Source of the DNA: Streptomyces olindensis | GTDB lineage: Bacteria > Actinomycetota > Actinomycetes > Streptomycetales > Streptomycetaceae | DNA: 64,000 nt | Reading direction: 5' to 3' | Assembly: GCA_000696115.1 (NCBI GenBank) | Contig: JJOH01000013.1 | Span: 62,001-126,000 of the forward strand | In this document: piece after piece, positions 16,485 through 24,625 of the stretch | How positions within the stretch are numbered: position 1 is the stretch's first letter | Layout: the number at the start of each line of letters is the position of its first letter | Notes under the pieces: generated by a model | Told to the model about the DNA's origin: nothing | Databases searched by the model: none | Seen by the model: the letters and a program-made list of their open reading frames with translations, nothing else | Position numbers and translations under genes: made by a program

Positions 16485-18206
16485 ATGAAGAGCTGGATCA
16501 CGGACTGGCAGCGCAGCGAGCGTCTGCCGCACTACACCCGCGCCAACGCGGGCGAGACCCTGCCGGAACCCGCCAGCCCGCTCGGCTGGACGCTGGTGTG
16601 GGGGCGCGGACTGCAGGGCTGGCGCAAGGGCTTCGTCGGCTTCGGCATCTACCACGAGCAGGAAGTGGCCGGCCCTCGGCCGCCGTTCGTCGGGATGTTC
16701 GGCGGCTACTTCTACCTGAACCTGTCGCACATGCGGCTGTTCGGCATCCGCATGGGCCAGACGGCCGACCAGATCGACACGGCCTTCGTCGGCCAGCGCT
16801 CCGACACCCCCGTGTACGTGCCGCATCCGGAGGACCAGGACGCGGAACTGACGGCCAGGGCGGGCGCGACGCTCCAGCGGATGCTCGGCCAGACGAACTT
16901 CCCGGAGGCCGACGCCGACCGGGAGCGGCTGCGCCGCCTGCGCCGCGAGCGGCCCGACCCGGGCCTGCTGTCCGACGCCGAACTGGTGGCGTACGCCCGC
17001 TCGTTGCTGGGCGAGGTGGAGATCACCTTCCAACGGCACGTCGAGTCCTCGCTGCCCGCGTCCGTGGGACCGGCGCTCCTCGGTCCGCTGTGCGCGGGCG
17101 TGGACCGCCCCGACGCCCTGCTCGACCTCATCGGCGGTCTGGGGGACGTCGACTCGGCCTCCCCCTCGACCGGGCTGTGGACGCTGTCCCGCCAGGTGGC
17201 GGCATCGGCGGAGCTGACCGCGCTGTTCGACCAGGGGCCGGCCGCGGTGGAGCGGGCGCTCGACGGGGCGGCCGGGGACGTGAAGGCGTTCCGTGACGCC
17301 TTCGAGGAGTTCCTCGCCGAGTCCGGCGACCGCGGGCCCAACGAGTGGGACATCCACGCCCTGTCGTGGGAGGCGGCGCCGGTCCAGGCACTGGCCCTGG
17401 TCGACCGGATCCGGCACAGCTCCGACGACGACTCCCCGGCCGCCCGCCGGCAGCGCCTGACCGAGCGGCGGGAGCGGACGGCGGTGGAGGTCCGGGCGCT
17501 GCTTCCCGAGGACGCGCGGCCGGTGTTCGACGCGGGCCTGCACGCCTCCCGGGTGTGGATCCCGGCCCGTGAGCGCACCAAGGCCAACTGCGTGACCGTC
17601 GTCAACGAGATCCGCATGGCGCTGCGCGAGCTCGGGCGCCGCGGGGTGGAGGCGGGGCGCTTCGCCGCGCCGGAGGACGTGATGATGCTGCTGGACACCG
17701 AGCTGGACGACTACGTCGCCGACCCGGTGCCCTTCGGCCCCGTCATCGCGCGGCGGCTCGAGGAGTACGCGGGGCTGCACGAGCTGGAGCCGCCGTTCTT
17801 CGTCGCGGACGACGCGCAGACCGACATCGGTACCTGGCCGCGACGCGCCGAGGAGCGGTCCGAGGCGGCGGCCGAGGGTGAGGTGCTCACCGGCGTGGGC
17901 GGCAGCCACGGCACCTACACCGGCACGGTGCGGGTCGTCACCGACCCGGCCTCCTGCGAGGCGCTGGAGCCCGGCGAGGTGCTGGTGGCGCCCATCACGG
18001 ACGCGGCGTGGACCCCGCTGTTCCTGGTCGCCGGGGCGGCCGTCGTGGACGTGGGCGCGCTCAACAGCCACGCCGTCGTGGTCTGCCGCGAGCTGGGCAT
18101 CCCCGCCGTCATCTCCGTCGAGGGCGGCACGCTGCGGCTGCGCGACGGGATGGTGGTCACGGTCGACGGGGACAACGGCACGGTCACCGTGAACGGCGTC
18201 GGCTGA
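16485..18206 (+). CDS. PEP-utilising enzyme family protein lacking ATP-grasp and PEP-barrel domains
   Basis: A 573-residue protein made of the middle (linker) domain of PEP-synthase/rifampin-phosphotransferase-type proteins and a C-terminal phosphohistidine swivel domain. The conserved His529 lies in ALNSHAVVVCRELGIPAV, and the middle domain shows GDRGPNEWD near residue 290. There is no ATP-grasp domain and no PEP-binding barrel. This resembles, in layout, the catalytic-histidine subunit of phenylphosphate synthase, where ATP binding is on another subunit. No such partner lies nearby, so a phosphoryl donor must come from elsewhere. ATG at 16485 has GGGAG 10 bases upstream; a GTG at 16437 is an alternative. 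Confidence 0.85.
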   Translation: MKSWITDWQRSERLPHYTRANAGETLPEPASPLGWTLVWGRGLQGWRKGFVGFGIYHEQEVAGPRPPFVGMFGGYFYLNLSHMRLFGIRMGQTADQIDTAFVGQRSDTPVYVPHPEDQDAELTARAGATLQRMLGQTNFPEADADRERLRRLRRERPDPGLLSDAELVAYARSLLGEVEITFQRHVESSLPASVGPALLGPLCAGVDRPDALLDLIGGLGDVDSASPSTGLWTLSRQVAASAELTALFDQGPAAVERALDGAAGDVKAFRDAFEEFLAESGDRGPNEWDIHALSWEAAPVQALALVDRIRHSSDDDSPAARRQRLTERRERTAVEVRALLPEDARPVFDAGLHASRVWIPARERTKANCVTVVNEIRMALRELGRRGVEAGRFAAPEDVMMLLDTELDDYVADPVPFGPVIARRLEEYAGLHELEPPFFVADDAQTDIGTWPRRAEERSEAAAEGEVLTGVGGSHGTYTGTVRVVTDPASCEALEPGEVLVAPITDAAWTPLFLVAGAAVVDVGALNSHAVVVCRELGIPAVISVEGGTLRLRDGMVVTVDGDNGTVTVNGVG

Positions 18207-18216
18207 GGAACCGGAA

Positions 18217-18255
18217 CGGGCCCGCCGCACTCCGGGACAGGGGGCGGCGGGCCCG
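18217..18255 (+). terminator. Hairpin after the PEP-utilising gene
   Basis: A perfect 12-bp stem, CGGGCCCGCCGC at 18217-18228 with its complement at 18244-18255, and a 15-base loop. It starts 11 bases after the stop of the PEP-utilising gene and has no T-tract. It may end that transcript or act as a partial terminator before the monooxygenase-like gene. Confidence 0.6.
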
Positions 18256-18274
18256 CGGGCATGAGAGGGCGGAC

Positions 18275-18589
18275 ATGGCAGAGCAGATCATCGTCTCCGG
18301 CTGGATGGACTACGACCCCGCGGATCGCGACACGATGCTGGGCCATCTCGTCGCACTGGGCCGCCGGAGCCGCGAGGAGGAACCGGGCTGCCTGGACTAC
18401 GCGATGACCGCCGACCCCACGGACGGGCGGCGCATCCGCGTCTACGAGCGGTGGGCCTCGCAGGAGGCGCTCGACGGGCACTTCGCCACCGCGCACATCA
18501 AGGAGTTCCGGGCGGCCTCGGCCGGGCTCGCCCGGGTCGGCGTCAGTCTCCAGGCGCACACGGTGGCGGCGACGCGCGACCTGCGCTGA
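18275..18589 (+). CDS. Antibiotic biosynthesis monooxygenase (ABM) domain protein
   Basis: A 104-residue single-domain protein of the ABM/YgiN-like dimeric alpha-beta barrel family. Typical features are EEPGCLDYAMTADP in the middle and RVYERWASQEALDGHF, followed by a conserved HIKEF. These proteins oxidise quinol-like compounds without cofactors or act as small-molecule-binding dimers. The ATG at 18275 has GAGAGGG 5 bases upstream, behind the hairpin. It ends the plus-strand Rieske operon and meets the MDR reductase gene tail to tail. Specific reaction is unknown. Confidence 0.87.
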   Translation: MAEQIIVSGWMDYDPADRDTMLGHLVALGRRSREEEPGCLDYAMTADPTDGRRIRVYERWASQEALDGHFATAHIKEFRAASAGLARVGVSLQAHTVAATRDLR

Positions 18590-18592
18590 ACG

Positions 18593-19618
18593 CTACGGAG
18601 CCAGCCGTACGAGCATCTTGCCGACGTTGCCGCCGCCGAGCAGGGACAGCAGCGCACCCGCCGCGTTCTCCAGTCCGTCCACCACGGTCTCCCGGGCGAG
18701 CACCTCGCCCGAGCGGAGCCAGCCGGCGACCCGGTGCTCGAACTCCGGCCGCAGGTCCTCGTGGTCGCGCACGATGAACCCGCGCAGGGTCAGCCGCTTG
18801 AGGACCGCCTGGATCAGCTGGTTGAGGTCGGCGGATGGCCGCTCGCCGCCGAACTGCGACATCATGCCGCACAGCGCGACCCGGCCGCCGGGGCGCAGGG
18901 CGTGCAGGGCGGCGGCGAGCTGCGCCCCGCCGACGTTGTCGAAGTAGACGTCGATGCCGTCGGGTGCCAGACGCGCCAGCGCCTCCCGGACGGGCTCGGC
19001 GCGGTAGTCGGCCGCGGCGTCGTAGCCGAACTCCTCCACCAGCGCGGCGCACTTGTCCGGTCCGCCGGCGGTGCCCACGACCCGCTCCGCCCCGAGCAGC
19101 CGGGCGAACTGCCCGGCGGCGCTGCCCACGGCTCCGGCGGCGGCCGAGACGAGGACCGTGTCGCCGGGCCGGGCCTCCGCGATCCGCGTCAGCCCGACGT
19201 ACGCGGTGAAGCCGGTCTGCCCGAGCAGCCCCAACCAGGTGGGCAGGGGCGCGAGTTCGGGGTCGATGCGCCCGGCGCCGTCCGTGGCGGCGGCGTCGAG
19301 GACGGCGTGTTCCCGCCAGCCGAGCTGGTGGCGTACGTACCTGCCGGGCGGCACGGAGGCGCAGCGGCTCTCCTCCACGATGCCCAGCGCCCGGCCGTCC
19401 AGAGGGGAGCCGGGCGTGAAGTTGTGCGTGTAGTGCTTCTCGGTGCTCTCCAGCCGGCCCCGCATCGAGGGGTCGACGCTCATGTAGAGGTTGCGCACGA
19501 GGAGTTGTCCTTCGCCGAGCGGCGGCAGCGGGTGCTCGGCGAGCGCGAAGTCACCGGGGACCGGCTCCCCGGCCGGGCGGCGCACCAGGCGGACCACCCG
19601 TGTGGTGCGGGCCGTCAC
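18593..19618 (-). CDS. NADP-dependent MDR-family oxidoreductase (CurA/leukotriene reductase type)
   Basis: Zinc-free medium-chain dehydrogenase/reductase of 341 residues. The N-terminus MSVDPSMRGRL and the Rossmann segment SAAAGAVGSAAGQFA are typical of the curcumin/prostaglandin reductase group, which reduce the double bond of enones with NADPH. It is the last gene of a minus-strand operon: Rieske oxygenase, ferredoxin, 71-residue protein, reductase. Its start lies 4 bases past the stop of the small gene. It may saturate an enone in the degradation path; this is inference. Confidence 0.9.
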   Translation of the reverse strand: MTARTTRVVRLVRRPAGEPVPGDFALAEHPLPPLGEGQLLVRNLYMSVDPSMRGRLESTEKHYTHNFTPGSPLDGRALGIVEESRCASVPPGRYVRHQLGWREHAVLDAAATDGAGRIDPELAPLPTWLGLLGQTGFTAYVGLTRIAEARPGDTVLVSAAAGAVGSAAGQFARLLGAERVVGTAGGPDKCAALVEEFGYDAAADYRAEPVREALARLAPDGIDVYFDNVGGAQLAAALHALRPGGRVALCGMMSQFGGERPSADLNQLIQAVLKRLTLRGFIVRDHEDLRPEFEHRVAGWLRSGEVLARETVVDGLENAAGALLSLLGGGNVGKMLVRLAP

Positions 19619-19622
19619 CGGC

Positions 19623-19838
19623 TCACTCCTCCTGCTGCGGGGCCGAGCGCCGCTGAGCCAGCCGGCCCACCCAGCCCGCCATCTGGAGGTCGGCGTGGCG
19701 CAGTTCGCCGGACTGCCAGCGGGCCTGGAAGTCGAAGACTCCCCGCGCTCCCGTCCGGGGGTCGGTCACCTCGACCAGGCCGTCCTCGGTGAGCCGGTAC
19801 ACGTGCCCGGTCAGCGGATGGATCACTTGCTTGGGCAT
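19623..19838 (-). CDS. Small protein of unknown function in the Rieske operon
   Basis: A 71-residue protein between the ferredoxin and MDR reductase genes, spaced 7 and 4 bases from them. It has no cysteine, no signal peptide and no membrane segment. It begins MPKQVIHPLTGHVYRL and has EVTDPRTGARGVFDFQARW then GELRHADLQMAGWVGR, which looks like a compact beta-rich fold. I do not recognise the family. The tight position suggests an accessory factor for the oxygenase or its electron transfer. Being embedded in an operon with no spare space supports that it is real. Confidence 0.75.
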   Translation of the reverse strand: MPKQVIHPLTGHVYRLTEDGLVEVTDPRTGARGVFDFQARWQSGELRHADLQMAGWVGRLAQRRSAPQQEE

Positions 19839-19845
19839 GCTGCAC

Positions 19846-20160
19846 TCACTCCTGCACTCGGCGGCGCACGCCGCGTCTGGTCACGGTCACGGGGCCTGCG
19901 ACCCGGAGCTGGCAGGCGAGCCGGGTCCGGCCGTCCACCGGCTGCCGCAGGGCCTGGATGCCCTCGCGCTCCAGGGGGCCCACGGGTGAGCAGTGCTCGG
20001 CGCCCTCGTCGACCTCCACGAAGCAGGTCCGGCAGGTGCCCTTGCCGCCGCAGACGGTGGGCCAGCGGTAGCCGAGGCGGCGGGCGGCGGTGAACAGGTC
20101 CTCGCCGTCGAGCACGTCGAGCTCGGCTTCGGCGGGCCTGACCACCACACGGTGGCTCAC
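19846..20160 (-). CDS. 2Fe-2S ferredoxin
   Basis: A 104-residue plant-type ferredoxin. Cluster ligands are CGGKGTCRTC (near residue 38) and a final cysteine in RLACQL (near 82). The GTG start at 20160 overlaps the stop of the upstream Rieske oxygenase gene (GTGA); a GTG at 20172 in the same frame is possible. It most likely carries electrons to the oxygenase encoded just upstream. No dedicated ferredoxin reductase is in this operon, so electrons may come from a housekeeping reductase. Confidence 0.9.
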   Translation of the reverse strand: MSHRVVVRPAEAELDVLDGEDLFTAARRLGYRWPTVCGGKGTCRTCFVEVDEGAEHCSPVGPLEREGIQALRQPVDGRTRLACQLRVAGPVTVTRRGVRRRVQE

Positions 20161-21563
20161 TTGTTCATCCACTGGTCGAGGGTCTGGTTGAAGTGCCGTA
20201 TCCGGCTCTCCTGGTAGTTGGCCAAGGTGATGCCGGGCTTGCGCATGGTCTTCAGTCCCTGCTGCACGTACGGCAGGTTCTCGCAGTCCTGGTCGAACAC
20301 CGGGCCGAGGATGCCGAGTTCGGGGATGTCCGCGAACAGCAGGTCCTCCGGCACCCAGCGGATCTTCGCGGGCGGCGGCGTCTCGCCGGACTTCGGCGGG
20401 GACGACATGAAGAGGATCTCGGCGATGCAGGAGTCCGGGTCGAGCCCGTTGGGCCGGAACCGGTAGACGATGTTGGACTTCACGCCCCCCCAGGGGTTGA
20501 AGTTGGGGAACAGCAGGTAGTTGATGGCGTCCAGCAGCTCGCTGTCGGAGGTCTGCGAGAAGTCCTGGTCGGCGCGGGCCGCCAGCTGCTCGCGCATGCG
20601 GTCGGCGAGGACCTGGCGGGCGGTGCCGCCGGGAGGGATCGGGGGCAGTTCCTCGCCGTCCGGGAGCGCCAGGTCACGGCCCTGGGTGGCGGCGTAGAAG
20701 GAGCGCGAGTAGTAGAACGTCTCCAGGACGTCCTCCTCGGTGACCGAGTCGGCCACATGAGGGCTCGGAGCGCCCTGGATGTTGATCATCCGGTTCCAGT
20801 GGGGCTGGCCGGCGGTGACGTCGTACTGGGAGTTGGCGTCGGCGAGCCACGGCAGCATCTGGGGATGTGTGGCGATCACGTGGAAGGACTCGATGAACGC
20901 GTCCTGCGCGACCTTCCAGTTGCAGGGCAGCACCTTGGCGATGTGCAGCGACTTGTAGCGCTTCTCCAGCGGCCAGATGTAGTACGCGTCGAAGGTGCCG
21001 CGATAGGTGTCGAAGGACTCGGCGTACGGGTCCATGGTGATGAAGACGAAGCCGCGCCAGGTGGCCACCCGGGCCTCCGGGAGCGCGAACTTCTCCGGGG
21101 TCACATGGGGGAAGTCCCAGGCGCAGGGCGGCGTCTGCATGGTCCCGTCGAGGTTCCAGGCGAAGCCGTGGAAGGGGCAGCGGAACTCGGCGACATTGCC
21201 CCCGGACGTGCGGAGTTTGCGGCCGCGGTGCAGGCAGGCGTTGACGAACGCGCGGATCTCGTCCGGGGCGGTGCGCACGATGATCAGCGAGTCGGTGCCG
21301 ATCTCGTAGACCTCGTGGTCGCCGACCTCGGGGATCTCGCTCTCCAGGCAGGCGAACTGCCAGACCCGGCGCCAGACCCGCTCCATCTCGCGCTCGGCCC
21401 ACTCACGTGAGACGAAGCGGTCGACGTCGATGTCCTCGCTGCCGAGGTGATCGTTGCGGTCGTACCTCAGCGCGGGCGGGACCGGTCGGCTGTCCCGGTC
21501 GAGGTAGTCCTGGACGCTGGGCCCGGGGCACCGTGCGGTGACCGCCTCCGACGATTCGTCCAT
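20157..21563 (-). CDS. Rieske non-haem iron oxygenase, alpha subunit
   Basis: Second Rieske oxygenase, 468 residues, longer than the first. The cluster motif is CLHRGRKLRT followed by CPFHGF (near residues 120-145), and the catalytic iron region has DAFIESFHVIATHPQ (near 235), giving the two histidines. The ATG at 21563 follows a strong GGAGGAG. It heads the operon with the ferredoxin, a small protein and an MDR reductase, and is divergent from the ABC importer genes. The two oxygenases are only distantly alike, so they probably act at different steps. Confidence 0.93.
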   Translation of the reverse strand: MDESSEAVTARCPGPSVQDYLDRDSRPVPPALRYDRNDHLGSEDIDVDRFVSREWAEREMERVWRRVWQFACLESEIPEVGDHEVYEIGTDSLIIVRTAPDEIRAFVNACLHRGRKLRTSGGNVAEFRCPFHGFAWNLDGTMQTPPCAWDFPHVTPEKFALPEARVATWRGFVFITMDPYAESFDTYRGTFDAYYIWPLEKRYKSLHIAKVLPCNWKVAQDAFIESFHVIATHPQMLPWLADANSQYDVTAGQPHWNRMINIQGAPSPHVADSVTEEDVLETFYYSRSFYAATQGRDLALPDGEELPPIPPGGTARQVLADRMREQLAARADQDFSQTSDSELLDAINYLLFPNFNPWGGVKSNIVYRFRPNGLDPDSCIAEILFMSSPPKSGETPPPAKIRWVPEDLLFADIPELGILGPVFDQDCENLPYVQQGLKTMRKPGITLANYQESRIRHFNQTLDQWMNK

Positions 21564-21932
21564 CTTCTCTCCTCCGGCAGAAACTATAGATCGAGTGTAG
21601 TTAGTGAATGCAGACCGGAGCAACAGTCGAGACGGCACCGGACGGCACATCGTCCGAGTTCCAGGCGGAAAGACCAGACAAGGGCCGAACATGTGGCGGC
21701 ACACCTCTCCCCAAGGCGGTCCCGGCGTGCCACACTCCGTCGCATTCGGAACTGCAGTCGCTACCTAGTTTCGACGCCCGGGACGCGGCCTGTGCCCGTT
21801 CCCCGCCCACGCGCCGCACGGTTCTTCCGTCGGCCACCGCGCCGCCCTCACTCCCCCACGACGGCGCTCATCACGGCCCCCTCCACCCCAGGCGCCGCGT
21901 CGCGGCGCCGACATCAGCAGGAGAGCTCAACG
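21564..21932. promoter_or_regulatory. Divergent control region, Rieske oxygenase / ABC importer
   Basis: A 369-base gene-free region. Near the oxygenase start is an imperfect inverted repeat AACTATA (21582-21588) and TGTAGTT (21596-21602), inside the AGAAACTATAGATCG element shared with 2203-2217. The adjoining GTAGTTAGTG (21597-21606) nearly matches a site at 14078-14087. Close to the importer start is a hairpin, GGCGCCGC at 21891-21898 pairing with 21902-21909 over a 3-base loop. I read the first part as an operator; the rest shows no clear signal. Confidence 0.45.
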
Positions 21933-23075
21933 ATGAGTTGCAGACCCGTCCGCGCGGCCCGCCGTGCGCTGACCGCGATCGTCCCCGTCACCGCCCTGCT
22001 CGCCCTGGCCGCGTGCGGCGGCGGTGCCACTCCCGCCGCCGGCTCGTCGCAGGCGGCGGAGTCCGACTCACCCGGGCTGGCCGCGGCGCGCGCGGCGGTC
22101 CAGAAGTACTCCGAGCGCCCGACGCGGATCCCCGTCACCGAAGCGGTGGGCCAGGACATCCCCAAGGGCAAGAAGATCGACTTCATCCTGTGCGGAGTCC
22201 AGTCCTGCAAGGACCTCGCCGACCGCTTCACCGCCGCCGCCGGGGAACTGGGCTGGACGGTGAAGCCGATCGCGACGCAGGGCACACCGGAGTCCGTCCA
22301 GGCCGCCTGGGAGCAGGCGGTGCGCGACCGGCCGGACGCGGTGGTGGCCTCCGGTTTCCCTCGCGCCGTCTACGCCAAGCAGCTCGCGCGGCTGAAGGCC
22401 GCGGGCATCCCCGTCATCCAGTCGAACGCGGACGATGTGGTGGGCGACGGCATCTCCCTGCTGAAGAACGGGCCGAAGGACGTGGGCGTCCAGGGCGAGA
22501 TGCTCGCCTCCTGGGTCGTGTCGAACAGCGGAGCCAAGGCCGACACCGTCTACTTCGACCTCCCCGCGTACACCATCCTCAAGCCCGTCAAGGAGGGGTT
22601 CGCGGCCACGTACGGGGAGTGGTGCGAGGGATGTCCGCTCGACACCGTCGACGTGCCGATCACCGCGATCGGCAAGGACATGCCGGACCGGGTCGTGTCG
22701 TATCTCAGGTCGCACCCGAAGGTGACGCACGTCGTCTTCTCCCTCGGACTGCTCAACGTGGGCGTCCCGGCCGCGCTGAAGACCGCCGGCATCACCGGGA
22801 AGCACATCGCCGTCAACGTCGGTGACGCGCAGAACTACCAGTACATCGCGAGCGGCCTCACCGACGCCGCGATGGCGCTGAACCAGTACGAGACCGCCTG
22901 GATCCAGGTCGACGCGCTGGCCCGCCACTTCACCGGCCGGTCCATGGACACGGACCAGCGGGCGGTGCTGCCCAACATGCTGATCACCAAGGACAACCTG
23001 CCGTCCACGGACGGCGACTTCCCGCTGGTGGAGGGCTACGAGCAGCAGTTCAAGGCGCTGTGGGGCCTGAGTTGA
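21933..23075 (+). CDS. ABC transporter substrate-binding lipoprotein (RbsB-like)
   Basis: Extracellular solute-binding protein of 380 residues. The signal peptide has a basic start (RPVRAARRA), a hydrophobic core and the lipobox LALAAC (cysteine near residue 29), so it is a lipoprotein. The mature part has a type 1 periplasmic-binding fold, with VVASGFPRAVYAKQLARL and AAGIPVIQSNAD typical of ribose-type binders. The ATG at 21933 has AGGAGAG upstream. It is first in an importer operon with ATPase and permease. Despite the sugar-type family, the setting suggests a non-sugar ligand such as an aromatic or terpenoid acid or alcohol; this is inference. Confidence 0.92.
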   Translation: MSCRPVRAARRALTAIVPVTALLALAACGGGATPAAGSSQAAESDSPGLAAARAAVQKYSERPTRIPVTEAVGQDIPKGKKIDFILCGVQSCKDLADRFTAAAGELGWTVKPIATQGTPESVQAAWEQAVRDRPDAVVASGFPRAVYAKQLARLKAAGIPVIQSNADDVVGDGISLLKNGPKDVGVQGEMLASWVVSNSGAKADTVYFDLPAYTILKPVKEGFAATYGEWCEGCPLDTVDVPITAIGKDMPDRVVSYLRSHPKVTHVVFSLGLLNVGVPAALKTAGITGKHIAVNVGDAQNYQYIASGLTDAAMALNQYETAWIQVDALARHFTGRSMDTDQRAVLPNMLITKDNLPSTDGDFPLVEGYEQQFKALWGLS

Positions 23076-24625
23076 CCGGGCCGGCTCCCGGGCGGAGGGA
23101 GACGGACCGGCCCGTGCTGCGGGTGTCCGGGCTGTCCAAACGGTTCGGCGGGACCCAGGCGTTGCGGGACGTGGACCTGGAGATCGCCCCGGGCGAGATC
23201 CACGCCCTGATCGGGCCCAACGGGTCCGGCAAGTCCACCCTCATCAAGGTCCTCGCCGGATACCACCGGGCCGAGCCCGGAGCGGCCGCCGAGCTCGACG
23301 GCGAGCCCTTCGACCTGGGGCACGTCACGGGCTCGCGGCACGACCGGCTGCGCTTCGTCCACCAGGAACTCGGCCTGGTGGAGGAGTTGAGCGCCACGGA
23401 CAACCTGGCGCTCAGCCACGGCTTCAGCCGTACGGCGTTCGGCACCATCCACTGGCCGGAGACGGAGCGCCGCACCAGCACGCTGGTGGAGCGCTTCGGC
23501 CTCGGTGTCGACGTGCGCCGGCCGCTGTCCCTGGCCAGTCCGGTCCAGCGTGCCGTGGTGGCGATCGCCGCGGCGCTCCAGGGCTGGGAGGGCCGGCGCG
23601 GCGTCCTGGTGCTCGACGAGCCGACCGCCGTCCTGCCGCCGGGGGAGGTGGCGCGGCTCTTCCACATCGTGCGGGAGGTCCGTGACTCGGGCGCGAGCGT
23701 GCTGTACGTGTCGCACCGGATGGACGAGATCTTCGCGCTCGCCGACCGGGTCACCGTGCTGCGCGGCGGACGCCGGATCACCACCCGTCCGGTTGCCGAA
23801 CTCACGCCCCGGTCGCTGGCGGAGCTGATGGCGGGGCACGACGTGGAGACCGGCCCCAGGGGGTGTCCGCCGCCCTCCCGGGCGGCCGGCGAGGCCGCGC
23901 TGGAGGTCCGGGACCTGTGTGCCGGCCCGCTGCGCGGCGTCGGCTTCACCCTCGCCCGGGGCGAACGGCTGGGCGTCACCGGCCTGGTCGGCTCCGGCCA
24001 CGAGGCGGTGCCGTACGCGGTGTGCGGGGCGTGGAGCGGACCCGTGAGCGGCAGGGCGCGGGTGCCCGCGCGCTCCCCTCGATGGGTCGACCTGCGTGAT
24101 GCCCGCGCCCTCGGCATCCCCCTGGTGCCCGCCGACCGGGCGCGCGAAGGCGTGGTCGGCGCGTTCTCCGTCGCGGAGAACCTCACCCTCCCGCTGCTCG
24201 ACCGGCTCCGCGCCCGCCTGGGCCGGCTGCGGCGGGGACGGGAGGCGGTGCTCGTCGAGCAGTGGGTCCGGCGGGTGGAGGTGCGCGCCTCCGGGCCCGG
24301 TGCCCGGATCACCACGCTCAGCGGCGGCAACCAGCAGAAGGTCGTCATGGCCCGCTGCCTGGCCCAGCGGCCAAACGTGCTGGCCCTGTGCGAACCCACC
24401 GCGGGCGTCGACATCGCCACCCGTCGGCAGTTGTACGAGCTGATACTCCGGCAGGCCGCCGACGGGATGGGCGTGCTCGTGTCCTCGTCCGACACGCAGG
24501 ATCTGCTCGCGCTGTGCAGCCGCGTCCTGGTGGTGCGAGACGGCCGCGTCGTACGGGAGCTGCACGGCCGGGACATCACCGAACCCGCGCTCGTCCACGC
24601 CATGGAAGGAACCTCAGCGACATGA
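23072..24625 (+). CDS. ABC transporter ATP-binding protein (RbsA-like, two nucleotide-binding domains)
   Basis: Fused double ATPase of 517 residues. The first domain has Walker A GPNGSGKST (near residue 45) and Walker B VLVLDEPTA. The second has the degenerate P-loop TGLVGSGHEAV, as is normal for RbsA proteins, with signature LSGGNQQKVVMAR and Walker B LCEPTAGVD. I chose a TTG start at 23072 because it overlaps the preceding stop (TTGA); a GTG at 23060 in the same frame is possible. The stop overlaps the permease start. It energises the importer with the lipoprotein and permease on each side. Confidence 0.9.
   Translation: MTGPAPGRRETDRPVLRVSGLSKRFGGTQALRDVDLEIAPGEIHALIGPNGSGKSTLIKVLAGYHRAEPGAAAELDGEPFDLGHVTGSRHDRLRFVHQELGLVEELSATDNLALSHGFSRTAFGTIHWPETERRTSTLVERFGLGVDVRRPLSLASPVQRAVVAIAAALQGWEGRRGVLVLDEPTAVLPPGEVARLFHIVREVRDSGASVLYVSHRMDEIFALADRVTVLRGGRRITTRPVAELTPRSLAELMAGHDVETGPRGCPPPSRAAGEAALEVRDLCAGPLRGVGFTLARGERLGVTGLVGSGHEAVPYAVCGAWSGPVSGRARVPARSPRWVDLRDARALGIPLVPADRAREGVVGAFSVAENLTLPLLDRLRARLGRLRRGREAVLVEQWVRRVEVRASGPGARITTLSGGNQQKVVMARCLAQRPNVLALCEPTAGVDIATRRQLYELILRQAADGMGVLVSSSDTQDLLALCSRVLVVRDGRVVRELHGRDITEPALVHAMEGTSAT

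Noticed and set aside
23060..24625. Loss of function of the importer ATPase because the second P-loop is degenerate
   Set aside because: A degenerate second Walker A is normal in RbsA-type double ATPases.
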